DNA from: Demequina sp. NBRC 110054
GTDB taxonomy: Bacteria > Actinomycetota > Actinomycetes > Actinomycetales > Demequinaceae
Assembly: GCF_002090115.1 (NCBI RefSeq)
Contig: NZ_BBRK01000004.1
Span: forward strand, 1,922,001 to 1,986,000
Direction of reading: 5' to 3'
Length of the DNA: 64,000 nucleotides
The notes beneath the pieces are model-generated. The model was given only the letters and a program-made list of their open reading frames with translations. It ran no database searches and was not told the DNA's origin. Shown here piece after piece: positions 41,247 through 49,815 of this stretch. The stretch's first letter is position 1, and each line of letters opens with the position of its first letter. A program made the translations under genes and the position numbers.

Positions 41247-43628
41247 ATGTTTGAGTTGCTTGATGAGAGCACCTTGAGTGGGCCGCATGAAGCGATCTCT
41301 ACAGTGCGACCGCAGCGCGTCGCGTACCCGGTTGATCTGACCAGACCGGCGTCGGTTGCCGAGGCAGCGGGGTTTCTTTGTCAGGCTTGGGGCGGTGCAG
41401 GAGGAGCGCTGCTGCCCGTCGACCCCTCAGGCGTCGTGGACTCAGCTTTTCGCCGAATGATGGCGGGAGACGCGGTTGACTACCTCCTCGGCAACGGGGG
41501 CGGCGAAAGAAACCTGTCGAAGGACGTTGTCAAGTTGCCTGACACGGATGCAATCCGTTACTCGCAGCTCCAGTTCGCTCCTGCGCTACTTAAGTACCGA
41601 GAGCAGGCTGCCTTCAAGCCGCTACAGATCGTGGAACTCGACCCTGAGGACCCGTGGCGTGGTGTCTATGCCGCGTGCCTCGGTACGTTGCCAGCGGAGC
41701 CGTCTCCCCAGTTGCTAGCGGAGGGGCGCTTGATCCCAGATCTTCGATTCGAGGACTTCCTCAACGTTGAGCGAGTTCAGCCCACGGGCTCGTTCACGGA
41801 CCTATTGGCGAGGGTCGGTGACTCGACGTGCCTTACGCCGAAACAGATCGCTATGTACAACTTGCCGAACCGGAACCCGCATGGCCGACACTTCTCGGCC
41901 GGAGACCACCTTCTCCCTCCTCGATTTCCGGCACGTGACGAGGTCGGTCCGTATGTGCTCGTGGTGTGTTCTGCTGGAGATGTGCGAGACCTCGCTCTCC
42001 TGTGGAACCTCAGGAGCAAGTTCGGAGACTTTGAAACCCTTCCGATCGGTGTGCTCGTCGGAGAGGTGGACGAGGACGCGCTTCTGCGAGTTGTCGATGA
42101 TGCTCGGTACCGTCAATCGTCGCCACAAGGCCCGTCTGTGCACCTTACGAGCATCAGCCTAAGCCGCGCCGAGCTCGAGACTTGGAGAGCGGGGCTCGGA
42201 GAACGAATCCGAGCGTACGCGACTGGGATTGTGGACGCCGAGGAGATACTTCACCTGGGAAGGCCTGCAGGGTGGGATCGGCGTGATGTCGTCACGTGGC
42301 AGGACGGCAAGGCAAAGATCCCGATGGTTCCCGCTCAGGAGATGAACGAGATACTGCAGCACGAAGGCTTCGGACACCTGACTGCGCTAAGCACGGATAT
42401 TGAGGTGCCAGTCCAGCCATTTCCTTGCCTTTCTCAGGGTCACGTGAACGGGGTCAACGCAGACTTCGCTGCGGGCCTACACACGAAGTGGCGCGCGGGC
42501 CGCCCGGGCGGGCGCGCCCAGGAGATCCATTGGCCAAGCAGGATGCTCATGGCCCGCGCTGTGGCGAGAAAACAAGGCCTGGACCTACGTGAGTCAACGC
42601 CTGGATTGTCCAGCCGCCTTCTCATCGAAGGCCTTGGAGGGCTCGACTGGGTCACATATCTGCTCCACAAGCCGCTTCTGCAGTTGCTCCAAGACATGGC
42701 CGCGCGCGAGGGAATGAGCTGGCAGCGTCGACGCAATCGCGAGCGTGGGGCGGACCCCATCCATCCGCGCGACGCGATTGCGCCGAGCCCGGATCAACTA
42801 ACAGAGGTTCACTCCGACCGCTTCCGGGAAGCCCTTGGCCGCAACACCGATGCCACCGTGAAGTGGCTCGACTGGGCCGAACGGGCGGGACTTATCGTCA
42901 AAGGTATGCGGGCTGAGTGCAGGTACTGCCACGCCACGCAGTGGCTCCCAGTCAACGCATTCGCGCCGCCACTAACCTGCAGGGGATGCGGGCGCACCAT
43001 CGATCAGCCTTTCCCTCACCACGCCTCGGCCCAGTTCTGGTACCGGATATCCGAGCGGCTCCGGCGAGTCTACGAACATGATGCGATGGGACACATACTC
43101 GCGTGCCATTGGTTCGCGATGGCGTTCAGCAGTGGCGGACCGGAGACACTGCTTGGAGTCCATCCAGGCCTGGAAGTCGTCGACGTCAAGACCCAACGCG
43201 TCGTGGGCGAGGTCGACGTCATGCTCATGGCAGCGGACGGCAAACTCATCCCTATCGAGGTCAAGAGCAGCGTTGCTGGGGTGACCGACGAAGAGCTCGC
43301 CAAGCTGAATGCGGTCGCGGGGCGGCTTCAATCGCCGTGGACGGGAACAGTCGTCGCTGCGTACGGCGCGCAGGGCGGCTTTGACTCAAGATCCTTTGAA
43401 CGGTGCCGCACGTCAGATCAGAGATATGAACACATCAATCTTGCGTACGACCACCTTCTCAATCGACACCCGCTACTCAGGCTCGGCGGCGATCCTTTCG
43501 AAGCGGAGCCTCTTTCGTACGAGGCAATTCAAGATCGGGAGGCGAAGTACGTTCAGACTCTTTCTGGAGAAGGCGCGCTCGGCACCTTCAATTGGATCGA
43601 GCACGAGCTTCTCGACTTCGAGTCCTAG
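41247..43628 (+). CDS. Large zinc-ribbon and PD-(D/E)XK nuclease-like protein
   Basis: The 793-aa product is not a family I recognise as a whole. Near residue 555 is a Cys4 zinc ribbon, CRYCHATQWLPV followed by LTCRGCGRTIDQ. Near 640 is a PD-(D/E)XK core: VVGEVDVMLMAADGKLIPIE then VKSS, with Asp and Glu-x-Lys correctly spaced. The N-terminal 450 residues hold a Rossmann-like stretch (EVGPYVLVVCSAGDVRDLAL) and no clear helicase or ATPase motif. The pattern, plus position beside DUF4041, HEPN and CBASS genes, fits a single-protein or two-protein antiphage effector. GGGGGG precedes the ATG by 9 bases. Confidence 0.75.
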   Translation: MFELLDESTLSGPHEAISTVRPQRVAYPVDLTRPASVAEAAGFLCQAWGGAGGALLPVDPSGVVDSAFRRMMAGDAVDYLLGNGGGERNLSKDVVKLPDTDAIRYSQLQFAPALLKYREQAAFKPLQIVELDPEDPWRGVYAACLGTLPAEPSPQLLAEGRLIPDLRFEDFLNVERVQPTGSFTDLLARVGDSTCLTPKQIAMYNLPNRNPHGRHFSAGDHLLPPRFPARDEVGPYVLVVCSAGDVRDLALLWNLRSKFGDFETLPIGVLVGEVDEDALLRVVDDARYRQSSPQGPSVHLTSISLSRAELETWRAGLGERIRAYATGIVDAEEILHLGRPAGWDRRDVVTWQDGKAKIPMVPAQEMNEILQHEGFGHLTALSTDIEVPVQPFPCLSQGHVNGVNADFAAGLHTKWRAGRPGGRAQEIHWPSRMLMARAVARKQGLDLRESTPGLSSRLLIEGLGGLDWVTYLLHKPLLQLLQDMAAREGMSWQRRRNRERGADPIHPRDAIAPSPDQLTEVHSDRFREALGRNTDATVKWLDWAERAGLIVKGMRAECRYCHATQWLPVNAFAPPLTCRGCGRTIDQPFPHHASAQFWYRISERLRRVYEHDAMGHILACHWFAMAFSSGGPETLLGVHPGLEVVDVKTQRVVGEVDVMLMAADGKLIPIEVKSSVAGVTDEELAKLNAVAGRLQSPWTGTVVAAYGAQGGFDSRSFERCRTSDQRYEHINLAYDHLLNRHPLLRLGGDPFEAEPLSYEAIQDREAKYVQTLSGEGALGTFNWIEHELLDFES

Positions 43629-43747
43629 GCCGTCGGCGTGCGCGGAGAAATCGGCGTTGTGGGTAGGACTATGGGATCGCTCTGCAAAATGCGGAGCCGG
43701 ATGGAAACTAGACGAGTTCATTGCGCCGCGCCCGCTAGGGTCGGCCC

Positions 43748-45085
43748 ATGACCCCTCAAGAAGAGGCTGCGATCGCCACCTATGTTGAGCTCGTACCGCA
43801 TCTCTATCGGTACTTGGACGCGGCCAACGAGATCCAGACGCTCGCGCATCGGATCGATGAAGGCGACCTCAAAGCGGTGTCCTTCGTCGACAGGTTCATC
43901 GCAGAGGCAACTAGGCTCTTCCCCCAGTGGACGACCGAGCATCACCGCGAAGTTGGTGAGCTTCTCGAACGTGAACTACGGAGCCGCAAAGCCGATATCG
44001 AAGCTCTGAGTAGCGGTCTTGCACCTCTAGGACTCGAAGACCTCGACTGGGCCTGGCTCCAGGGCTTGAACGACGCGATTCAGACGATCACTGGTGACGC
44101 AACCGCGTCAATAATCTATCTGCAGGTGTGGCCCAGAGTGGCACGCAGTAGGTGGGGCTCAGACGTGCTTCTGCCTGCGCTACTGACTACCGCCATCGGT
44201 GACTTCGAAGTCCTCGTAGCTCGTTACGTTCGATCGATCCTGACTCTGCGACCCCAGATTCTCAACCTGTACGAACGCACGTACACGGTTTCCGACATCA
44301 GAGCCTTCGACACCATTGAGGCGCTCGAAGCCGAGGCGATTGACGACCGCGCGGACCGGATCATGACGGGAGGGTATGAGTCCTGGGCGCAGTGGCTTCT
44401 AGACCGCGGCATCGTTATCGACGGCACCACTCGAAACCCGGACCCCGTGCTGCTTGAGGCGTTCCAGAGACGACACCTCTTCGTGCACAAGGGAGGTGAG
44501 GTCGACAGCGCCTACGTTCGAAAGGTGCCAGGGACGGAGTTCATCGTCGGCGACGAACCCGATGTAACGGCCCAGTACTTGGTCGACGTGGTCGACGCCG
44601 CGACGATTGCCGCGTTGAAGATCAGTTCCGCCGCGTTCAAGCACTTCACAAAGGGATCGCCTGCGGAACTCGATGCCTTGTTCGATTACATCGCGGGCCA
44701 CTCCTCCTACACGCTCTTGAGCAACTGTCGTTTCGGAGTGGTTGCCAACTACGAAGAGTGGGCCGCACAGCATCGGAGCGGCCCTGTGGCCCAACAGATC
44801 GCGGTCGTTAACGGGTGGCTGGCGCGGAAGAGACTGGGACAGTTCGAGGACATCCGGGCCGAAGTTGAGGGCTGGGACCCGACCGAACTTGGGCCCAAGT
44901 TCTCGCTCGCCAAACACGCGTTGCTCGATGCGGTTCCCGAGGCGCACGCGCTCGCCCGACGCCTCATCGAAGACGGGGACCTAGAATTGCGTGAGTATCT
45001 GGAATGGCCGTTGCTCGCGGAAGCTCGCGCCTACGACGGTGAAATCCAGGACCCGTCGGAACAGATAGCGCCGCACGGATCCTAG
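43748..45085 (+). CDS. HEPN-like domain protein
   Basis: The 445-aa protein is helical. Its middle contains LLEAFQRRHLFVHKGGEVDS (residues 235-254), an R-x4-H motif in the setting seen in RiboL-PSP-HEPN proteins (R-[RN]-x-[ILV]-x-V-H-x-[GN]). HEPN domains with this motif are usually RNases acting on tRNA or mRNA in stress and phage defence. No partner antitoxin (MNT or similar) is next door; the upstream nuclease-like gene ends 119 bp before it. The N-terminal 110 residues (YVELVPHLYRYLDAANEIQT) are unassigned. A defence role is inferred from motif and neighbourhood. Confidence 0.65.
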   Translation: MTPQEEAAIATYVELVPHLYRYLDAANEIQTLAHRIDEGDLKAVSFVDRFIAEATRLFPQWTTEHHREVGELLERELRSRKADIEALSSGLAPLGLEDLDWAWLQGLNDAIQTITGDATASIIYLQVWPRVARSRWGSDVLLPALLTTAIGDFEVLVARYVRSILTLRPQILNLYERTYTVSDIRAFDTIEALEAEAIDDRADRIMTGGYESWAQWLLDRGIVIDGTTRNPDPVLLEAFQRRHLFVHKGGEVDSAYVRKVPGTEFIVGDEPDVTAQYLVDVVDAATIAALKISSAAFKHFTKGSPAELDALFDYIAGHSSYTLLSNCRFGVVANYEEWAAQHRSGPVAQQIAVVNGWLARKRLGQFEDIRAEVEGWDPTELGPKFSLAKHALLDAVPEAHALARRLIEDGDLELREYLEWPLLAEARAYDGEIQDPSEQIAPHGS

Positions 45086-45258
45086 TGGCCTGAGCGCGCG
45101 CTGACGACGTGGGGCAATCCAAGGCGCGCGAGAACCGTGCAGCGATGACGCATCGATGCCTGGAGTGGAGAGTTCCGACCGACCGTTCGGAGGCCCCGCG
45201 GCCCCGACTTCAGGAACTGGTGCCTGGGCGCGCCGGAGGATCGGCCGGTATCGACAGG

Positions 45259-46026
45259 CTACTCAGGCTGGTGCCCGAATAGGGTTGCCTCGTATTTCGT
45301 CATCTCGACGGCGGGAACGGTGCCGATCGCCTGGAGTTGCTGAAACAGTCGGATGCAGAAGTGGATGAGGGCGTCTTCCCCCTCGCGTGTTTGCAGTTGG
45401 AACTGCACGTCGTCGTCCACGATCTTTGGCGTGTAGTCGAACGCGACCTGGTTGAGGCAGATGCCGATATTCAGGAATTTGCTGTCGCCATGTCCCGGTT
45501 GGGTCTCAATCAACTTGTCGATCGGATTGGCCAGATCCTTTCGTGTGGTGAGAATGCCTCCGACGATTGGCTTCACGCTGATCTGCTCCGGCTTGTAGAC
45601 GCCGCCCTTGTGGGCAATCGACTGCGAGGTGCGGTCCAGCGCGCGCACGCTGGCGACTTTCTTTCGTGCGTATTCGAGGTACTCGGTGCTGAACTCTGGC
45701 TTGACCTCAAACGCGGCGTAGACACTCTCGACGGGGACGAAGCGGGTTCCGCTGGCGGCACCGAACCACTGCGGCGAGTAGTGGGTGTCGTAGACGGCGA
45801 CATCGATCTGTTCGCTCATGTTGCCGTGATGGTCGACGGCGAAGATGGGGCCCACCGCATACCGGGTAGGGAGGAACTCTCGAATCAGTCCCACCCAGTC
45901 CGCTTCGCTTTGATCGCCGCGTTCGGTGGGATGCGACGTGACGTCGCGGATCGCGAGGAACGAGGCGCGTAACGCGATGGCCTTGTTCCGGAACGCGGCG
46001 GCAATATCAAACGACCAATCGCTCAC
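45259..46026 (-). CDS. DUF6602-like protein, candidate CBASS effector
   Basis: The 255-aa product has ERGDQSEADWVGLIREFLPT, RYAVGPIFAVDHHGNMSEQI, DVAVYDTHYSPQWF and FVPVESVYAAFEVKPEFSTE. The order E, then ID-x-A-V-Y-D, then E-x-K is the DUF6602 pattern and resembles a PD-(D/E)XK nuclease core (Asp in QIDVAVYD; Glu-Val-Lys in AFEVK). GTG 46026 overlaps the JAMM gene by 4 bp, so it is the last gene of the CBASS operon, where effectors commonly sit. A nucleotide-activated nuclease is the natural reading, but I cannot see a cyclic-nucleotide sensor domain. Confidence 0.75.
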   Translation of the reverse strand: MSDWSFDIAAAFRNKAIALRASFLAIRDVTSHPTERGDQSEADWVGLIREFLPTRYAVGPIFAVDHHGNMSEQIDVAVYDTHYSPQWFGAASGTRFVPVESVYAAFEVKPEFSTEYLEYARKKVASVRALDRTSQSIAHKGGVYKPEQISVKPIVGGILTTRKDLANPIDKLIETQPGHGDSKFLNIGICLNQVAFDYTPKIVDDDVQFQLQTREGEDALIHFCIRLFQQLQAIGTVPAVEMTKYEATLFGHQPE

Positions 46027-46508
46027 GGCTCGGTCCTTTCTATCCTTGCGTGGTCTATCGCAGCCTGCCGGGGCCACCGTGGCCGGCCGACGAGTCCGTG
46101 GGCTTGGGCTACGCCGCCACGATCGAGTGCGACAACTACGAGCGCCGTACGCTCGCGCGTCTGCTTCACAATGGCGTTTAATTCCCGACGGTCTGTGGAA
46201 CTCGGTGGCAGGGGAGCGGGGTGGCTGTGCCACTCGCCGATGTATCCGGAGTTCGCATCGGTTTGGGTCCGTCGGTACTCCTCAAGTTTCGCTTGCGCGA
46301 TCGAGTGCCGTCGTGAGTAGTGGAACCGCCCGACGTCATGATCTTGGACGGGCAGGAGCGCCCGTACGATTGCGACGTTCGGAGGCTCCCACCACCCGAC
46401 CAAGATCCCACCAGATTCGTTGGGTGCTGCGGTCCTGGCCAGGTCCTCGGCATCAGCGAGGGCCTCCCCATCGATGCGTATGGCTGCTTCGCCCCTATCG
46501 GTAGTCAC
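46023..46508 (-). CDS. JAMM/MPN-domain protease, Cap3-like
   Basis: The 161-aa protein has a full JAMM signature: Glu31 in NESGGILVGWW, then GEWHSHPAPLPPSSTD (His94, His96 and Asp106 as zinc ligands). In type II CBASS, Cap3 removes the CD-NTase from its conjugates and so tunes the system. The start is the GTG at 46508, overlapping the end of the E2-E1 gene by 14 bp, and the stop overlaps the DUF6602 gene. Length is typical of Cap3. Confidence 0.88.
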   Translation of the reverse strand: MTTDRGEAAIRIDGEALADAEDLARTAAPNESGGILVGWWEPPNVAIVRALLPVQDHDVGRFHYSRRHSIAQAKLEEYRRTQTDANSGYIGEWHSHPAPLPPSSTDRRELNAIVKQTRERTALVVVALDRGGVAQAHGLVGRPRWPRQAAIDHARIERTEP

Positions 46509-47922
46509 GTATGGTCCCGGCGTTCGAGACCGGCAGGCCGGTCAGCAGTCCGACGGCGTGTCGCGCGGCGAGTGCTGCTGCCTCGTAGACCGCGAAGGCA
46601 GGCGTTTGCGACACGGGGTCTCCGCACCCGGCTTCGAACCGAAGACTTTCGCGGTCCGGCAGTGAGCCGAACTGTGTTGCCTTGAGTGGCTCGCCTTGGA
46701 GCGGCGGAGCAACGTCGACGCGCACCACGTCGCCCTCTTCTTGGAGACATACAGACAACAAGTGGTGTCCACCCGACTTGGCCGCAGCGATAAGCGCCGG
46801 CGTCACGTCACCCGACGCTGAGGCATCGATGACAAGATCATGCTCGGCGAACATGGTTGCGAGTTCTTTCAGTTCAGGCATGCCCGTCGGTACGCTGCTG
46901 ACGTCGGTCACGTTAAAGGGGCGCGATTCGAGGGCCTTCTTGACGGCCTCGGTCTTGGGGAGTCCCTCCGAGGCGGCGTCTGCGAGGTGACGGATGAGAT
47001 TTCCCGGTCGCACAATGTCTGGGTCGTAGACAGTGATGCGACCTACTCCCGAGCGCGCTAGAAGGTCGCAGAGGAACGATCCGATCGCCCCCACACCGAC
47101 GACAGCGACACGTGCGTCAGCAAGAGTCTGCGCGTGAACGCCGGCACGAAGCGTGAGGGTCGAATGAGTCTCGCCAGCACTCGTCAGTGCCGACAAGGCA
47201 ACAGCGCCGTCTTGATTCTTGCGGATCGCGAACACGACCGCCGCACCGACACCGTCTCGCGCGTACCTGACAACCAGCCGAGTGAGGCGGCCCTTCTCGA
47301 CAGAGCTTTCGACGAGTGCAGCGTCTTCCTCGGGGACTGAGGCCTTCAGGTCCTCCCAGTTCAGCGGCGGCACCTCAGGAGCGCCGATGTCGATGATGTA
47401 GCCGAATGTCCGGTCCTTGGCTGCGCTCTTCTTCTTCGGGAGTGTGTGAGCGCCCTTGATCCGCACGACATCGCCCTGTGTCCGAAACTGAACGACGCTT
47501 CCGAGCCTGTCGAGGTCACCGTAGACAATGAGCGGTGCATCAACCTGAGGGAAGTACCTCTCCAAGTCGAGGTCCGGAAAGTCCTGTTGCCAGCCCGCTT
47601 TGGACTCGTAGATCCAGCGCTCGACGAGGGCGAGGAAGTCGTCCACGTCCAGCCACGGGAGGTTCTGTCGGTCGTCAGCGGAGTAGAGGCACATCGCTCC
47701 GCTGAGTTCGCGATGCCACGAGCGGGGGAAGTCTGATGGTGGCCATGCAGCAGGCGGTGCGAATGGGAACGAGTCCGTGACGAGGATCTCCACGCGGACT
47801 GCGTCAGCTCCCTCACCTACGGTTCCAGTCAGCGTGCGCTCGTCGGCCCGGAAGCCCTTCTGCTCCATGCTCTCGATGAACTCGAAGGTGGTGGCTGCGA
47901 TCGCCTCGTCCCAGCTGGTCAT
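46495..47922 (-). CDS. E2-E1 fusion protein, Cap2-like
   Basis: The 475-aa protein has an N-terminal E2-like fold with ITDSFPFAPPAAW-type strand and candidate conjugating Cys78 in ELSGAMCLYSADD, then a linker. A ThiF/E1 adenylation domain starts at about residue 265: ARVAVVGVGAIGSFLCDLLA (nucleotide loop) and YDPDIVRPGNLIRHLA. A candidate E1 thioester Cys lies at 433 (EAGCGDPVSQTP). In type II CBASS, Cap2 primes the CD-NTase by linking its C-terminal residue to a target. Its ATG lies in the CD-NTase stop (ATGA). It is somewhat shorter than typical Cap2. Confidence 0.9.
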   Translation of the reverse strand: MTSWDEAIAATTFEFIESMEQKGFRADERTLTGTVGEGADAVRVEILVTDSFPFAPPAAWPPSDFPRSWHRELSGAMCLYSADDRQNLPWLDVDDFLALVERWIYESKAGWQQDFPDLDLERYFPQVDAPLIVYGDLDRLGSVVQFRTQGDVVRIKGAHTLPKKKSAAKDRTFGYIIDIGAPEVPPLNWEDLKASVPEEDAALVESSVEKGRLTRLVVRYARDGVGAAVVFAIRKNQDGAVALSALTSAGETHSTLTLRAGVHAQTLADARVAVVGVGAIGSFLCDLLARSGVGRITVYDPDIVRPGNLIRHLADAASEGLPKTEAVKKALESRPFNVTDVSSVPTGMPELKELATMFAEHDLVIDASASGDVTPALIAAAKSGGHHLLSVCLQEEGDVVRVDVAPPLQGEPLKATQFGSLPDRESLRFEAGCGDPVSQTPAFAVYEAAALAARHAVGLLTGLPVSNAGTIRDYR

Positions 47923-48929
47923 CCGAAGCGGCGGTCCCCTGCCGGAACGCTCGGAGATCCGGGGGTGATGATCGCCGAGGCGGCCGCACTCTTGGTGCCG
48001 TCCTCCGTATATCCGTCGGGCATCGGGAATACGACGTCACCGTCTCCGTTCACGCCGAGCAGTTCGCGGAAGGCCACGGCTGCCTTGCCTGAATCTTCCT
48101 CGTTGTACGCCTCGCGCGCCAAGGCTGCCGCCGACGCGAAGTTGTCGCGGGCTGTCTCCCACTGGTTGTCGGTAGCTCGGAACTCCAGTGAGTGTCCAGG
48201 CATCGTGTGGTCAGGTAGTCCCTTGCCCCAGTTCACCTTGTCGTCTAGATATGCGGCGATTGCCTCAAGCGCCGTGACGTAGGAGAGGGTCAGTGAGCTC
48301 TTGCTCACCTTGCCGTTGCTGCATGCGTCATACAGCGCGAGCTCGGCGAACAGCCCGCCTGGGTGCTTGCCGATGATGGTGCGCCGTGTCTGGCGAATCA
48401 GCTTCACGAGGGGCACGTAGTCGTCGGCGAACGCGTCGTTCATTGCCGTCTTGAGTTCGGTCTGTCGCTCGGGGTTGGTGGTCTGCCAGCCGCCTTCACG
48501 GGTCGGAATCTCCCAGTGGCCGTCGGTCCTCCTACGAGCCGGGACTGCGTCGACGTGGAGGCCGTCGTACTCCGGAAAGTCGACAGTGATAGATCGAGCC
48601 TGGCGACGTGTGCGCTTCTTGCCATTGGCGTCGGTGCCGAACTCGGCGTCGAGCACAGTGAAGAACCTGTCGAGGACAGTGTCGCCCGCCACGTCGTCGC
48701 CGATGTCCTCCATGCGGCAGAAGACATCCACGTCGGTCACGCGACGGATTGAGACGTCACGCTTGTAGGAGCCGATGAGAACGGGGTCGATGCCCCATTC
48801 CTTCAACTCGTCCGCGCCCGTGAGCGCTGCGCGAAGCTCCTTGTGCGCTTCCGGTGCGTTCTTCTTGTCGTCAGCCGAAGGCTCGATTGATACCAGTGCC
48901 GCGCTGAACTGACTGCTGAGGATTGCCAT
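47919..48929 (-). CDS. CBASS CD-NTase (cyclic oligonucleotide synthase)
   Basis: The 336-aa protein is a DncV/cGAS-like nucleotidyltransferase. LIGSYKRDVSIRRVTDVDVF holds the G-S loop (53-54) and the metal-binding Asp66 and Asp68, and DGLHVDAVPA gives the third acid (Asp127). It would make a cyclic di- or trinucleotide on phage infection. The C-terminus reads VPAGDRRFG; a terminal Gly is what the Cap2 conjugation mechanism needs, so the synthase is probably conjugated by the next gene. ATG 48929 has GGAGGGGG nine bases upstream. The product nucleotide cannot be told from sequence. Confidence 0.92.
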   Translation of the reverse strand: MAILSSQFSAALVSIEPSADDKKNAPEAHKELRAALTGADELKEWGIDPVLIGSYKRDVSIRRVTDVDVFCRMEDIGDDVAGDTVLDRFFTVLDAEFGTDANGKKRTRRQARSITVDFPEYDGLHVDAVPARRRTDGHWEIPTREGGWQTTNPERQTELKTAMNDAFADDYVPLVKLIRQTRRTIIGKHPGGLFAELALYDACSNGKVSKSSLTLSYVTALEAIAAYLDDKVNWGKGLPDHTMPGHSLEFRATDNQWETARDNFASAAALAREAYNEEDSGKAAVAFRELLGVNGDGDVVFPMPDGYTEDGTKSAAASAIITPGSPSVPAGDRRFG

Positions 48930-49194
48930 CGTGCGTCCCCCTCCGGGACTCGCGGGTTCATTGGGAACTACAGCTTTGTAACGAGGTTACCCCGCACCAC
49001 TGACAGCGTTGAGAAGGTTTCGGCGCATGAGAACGTGACGGTCGGACTGCGTTGTCGATCCGCAGGCTGGGCGAATGAAAAGAAAACTAGCCAGCTCAGC
49101 CCCTGGTGCTGTAGAGAGAAACAAAGTGCCAAGCGACTGCGCAGTGAGAACTTTGTCCTGTGCTGGTAGAACAGGCTCGAATCTGTCAGGCTCG

Positions 49195-49815
49195 ATGAGA
49201 AATACCGTGGCACATGATGATTTGGGGGAGGCAGTGTTCTTTCGGAAGAGATTCACTTCTGCCGGAAGCCGAGATACAGGAGCTGATGTTGCGGAACTTC
49301 ACCTTCGTGAGTTTGGCGTTCTCCGTGAAGAGATCCTGTTTCGTATGCGGGTTATGGAGACCTCAGGCGCGGCTGCGATTTCTTCTACCTTGACGCTCTC
49401 GGCGATTGCTCTGACTGACTCCGCCACGCTCGCGCCAATCATCCTCGTCGCGCCCTTCTTGGGGACATTCTTCATGCTCGTGTACACGTCGCAGGCGCGG
49501 GCGGTGCGAACGCTCGGTAGCTACATTCGCGACGTACTTGCGCCCGCACTCGATTCGATTGGTGGTGGAGAGCAGCGGGTGCTCGGCTGGGAACAGTACC
49601 TTGCTGGTGCGCAACGCTGGCACACCGTCAAGAGGCTGGACGAGCCCACTGGTCTCGCGATCGTGCTTGCCCAAGTCCTCTCGATCGTTGTTGGCTTCCA
49701 GAACCGAGCAGATGAGCCTATGAATACCGCGATCTGGTGGTTTGGCGTGGTCGCGACCTGTCTGTCGCTCTACTGGTGGGTGCAACTGTCCCGCTCGTCA
49801 CGACGGGCGTCGTGA
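49195..49815 (+). CDS. Unknown membrane protein
   Basis: The 206-aa product has three or four probable membrane helices: MRVMETSGAAAISSTLTLSA, LAPIILVAPFLGTFFMLVYT, GLAIVLAQVLSIVVGF and TAIWWFGVVATCLSLYWWVQ. A cytoplasmic helical part with GWEQYLAGAQRWHTVKRLDE lies between the middle ones. The pattern recalls SLATT-like membrane proteins linked to nucleotide second messengers, but the match is weak. Start is uncertain: the frame is open from 49075; ATG 49195 and GTG 49207 are the better candidates. It is divergent from CBASS and overlaps the glycosyltransferase by one base. Confidence 0.6.
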   Translation: MRNTVAHDDLGEAVFFRKRFTSAGSRDTGADVAELHLREFGVLREEILFRMRVMETSGAAAISSTLTLSAIALTDSATLAPIILVAPFLGTFFMLVYTSQARAVRTLGSYIRDVLAPALDSIGGGEQRVLGWEQYLAGAQRWHTVKRLDEPTGLAIVLAQVLSIVVGFQNRADEPMNTAIWWFGVVATCLSLYWWVQLSRSSRRAS

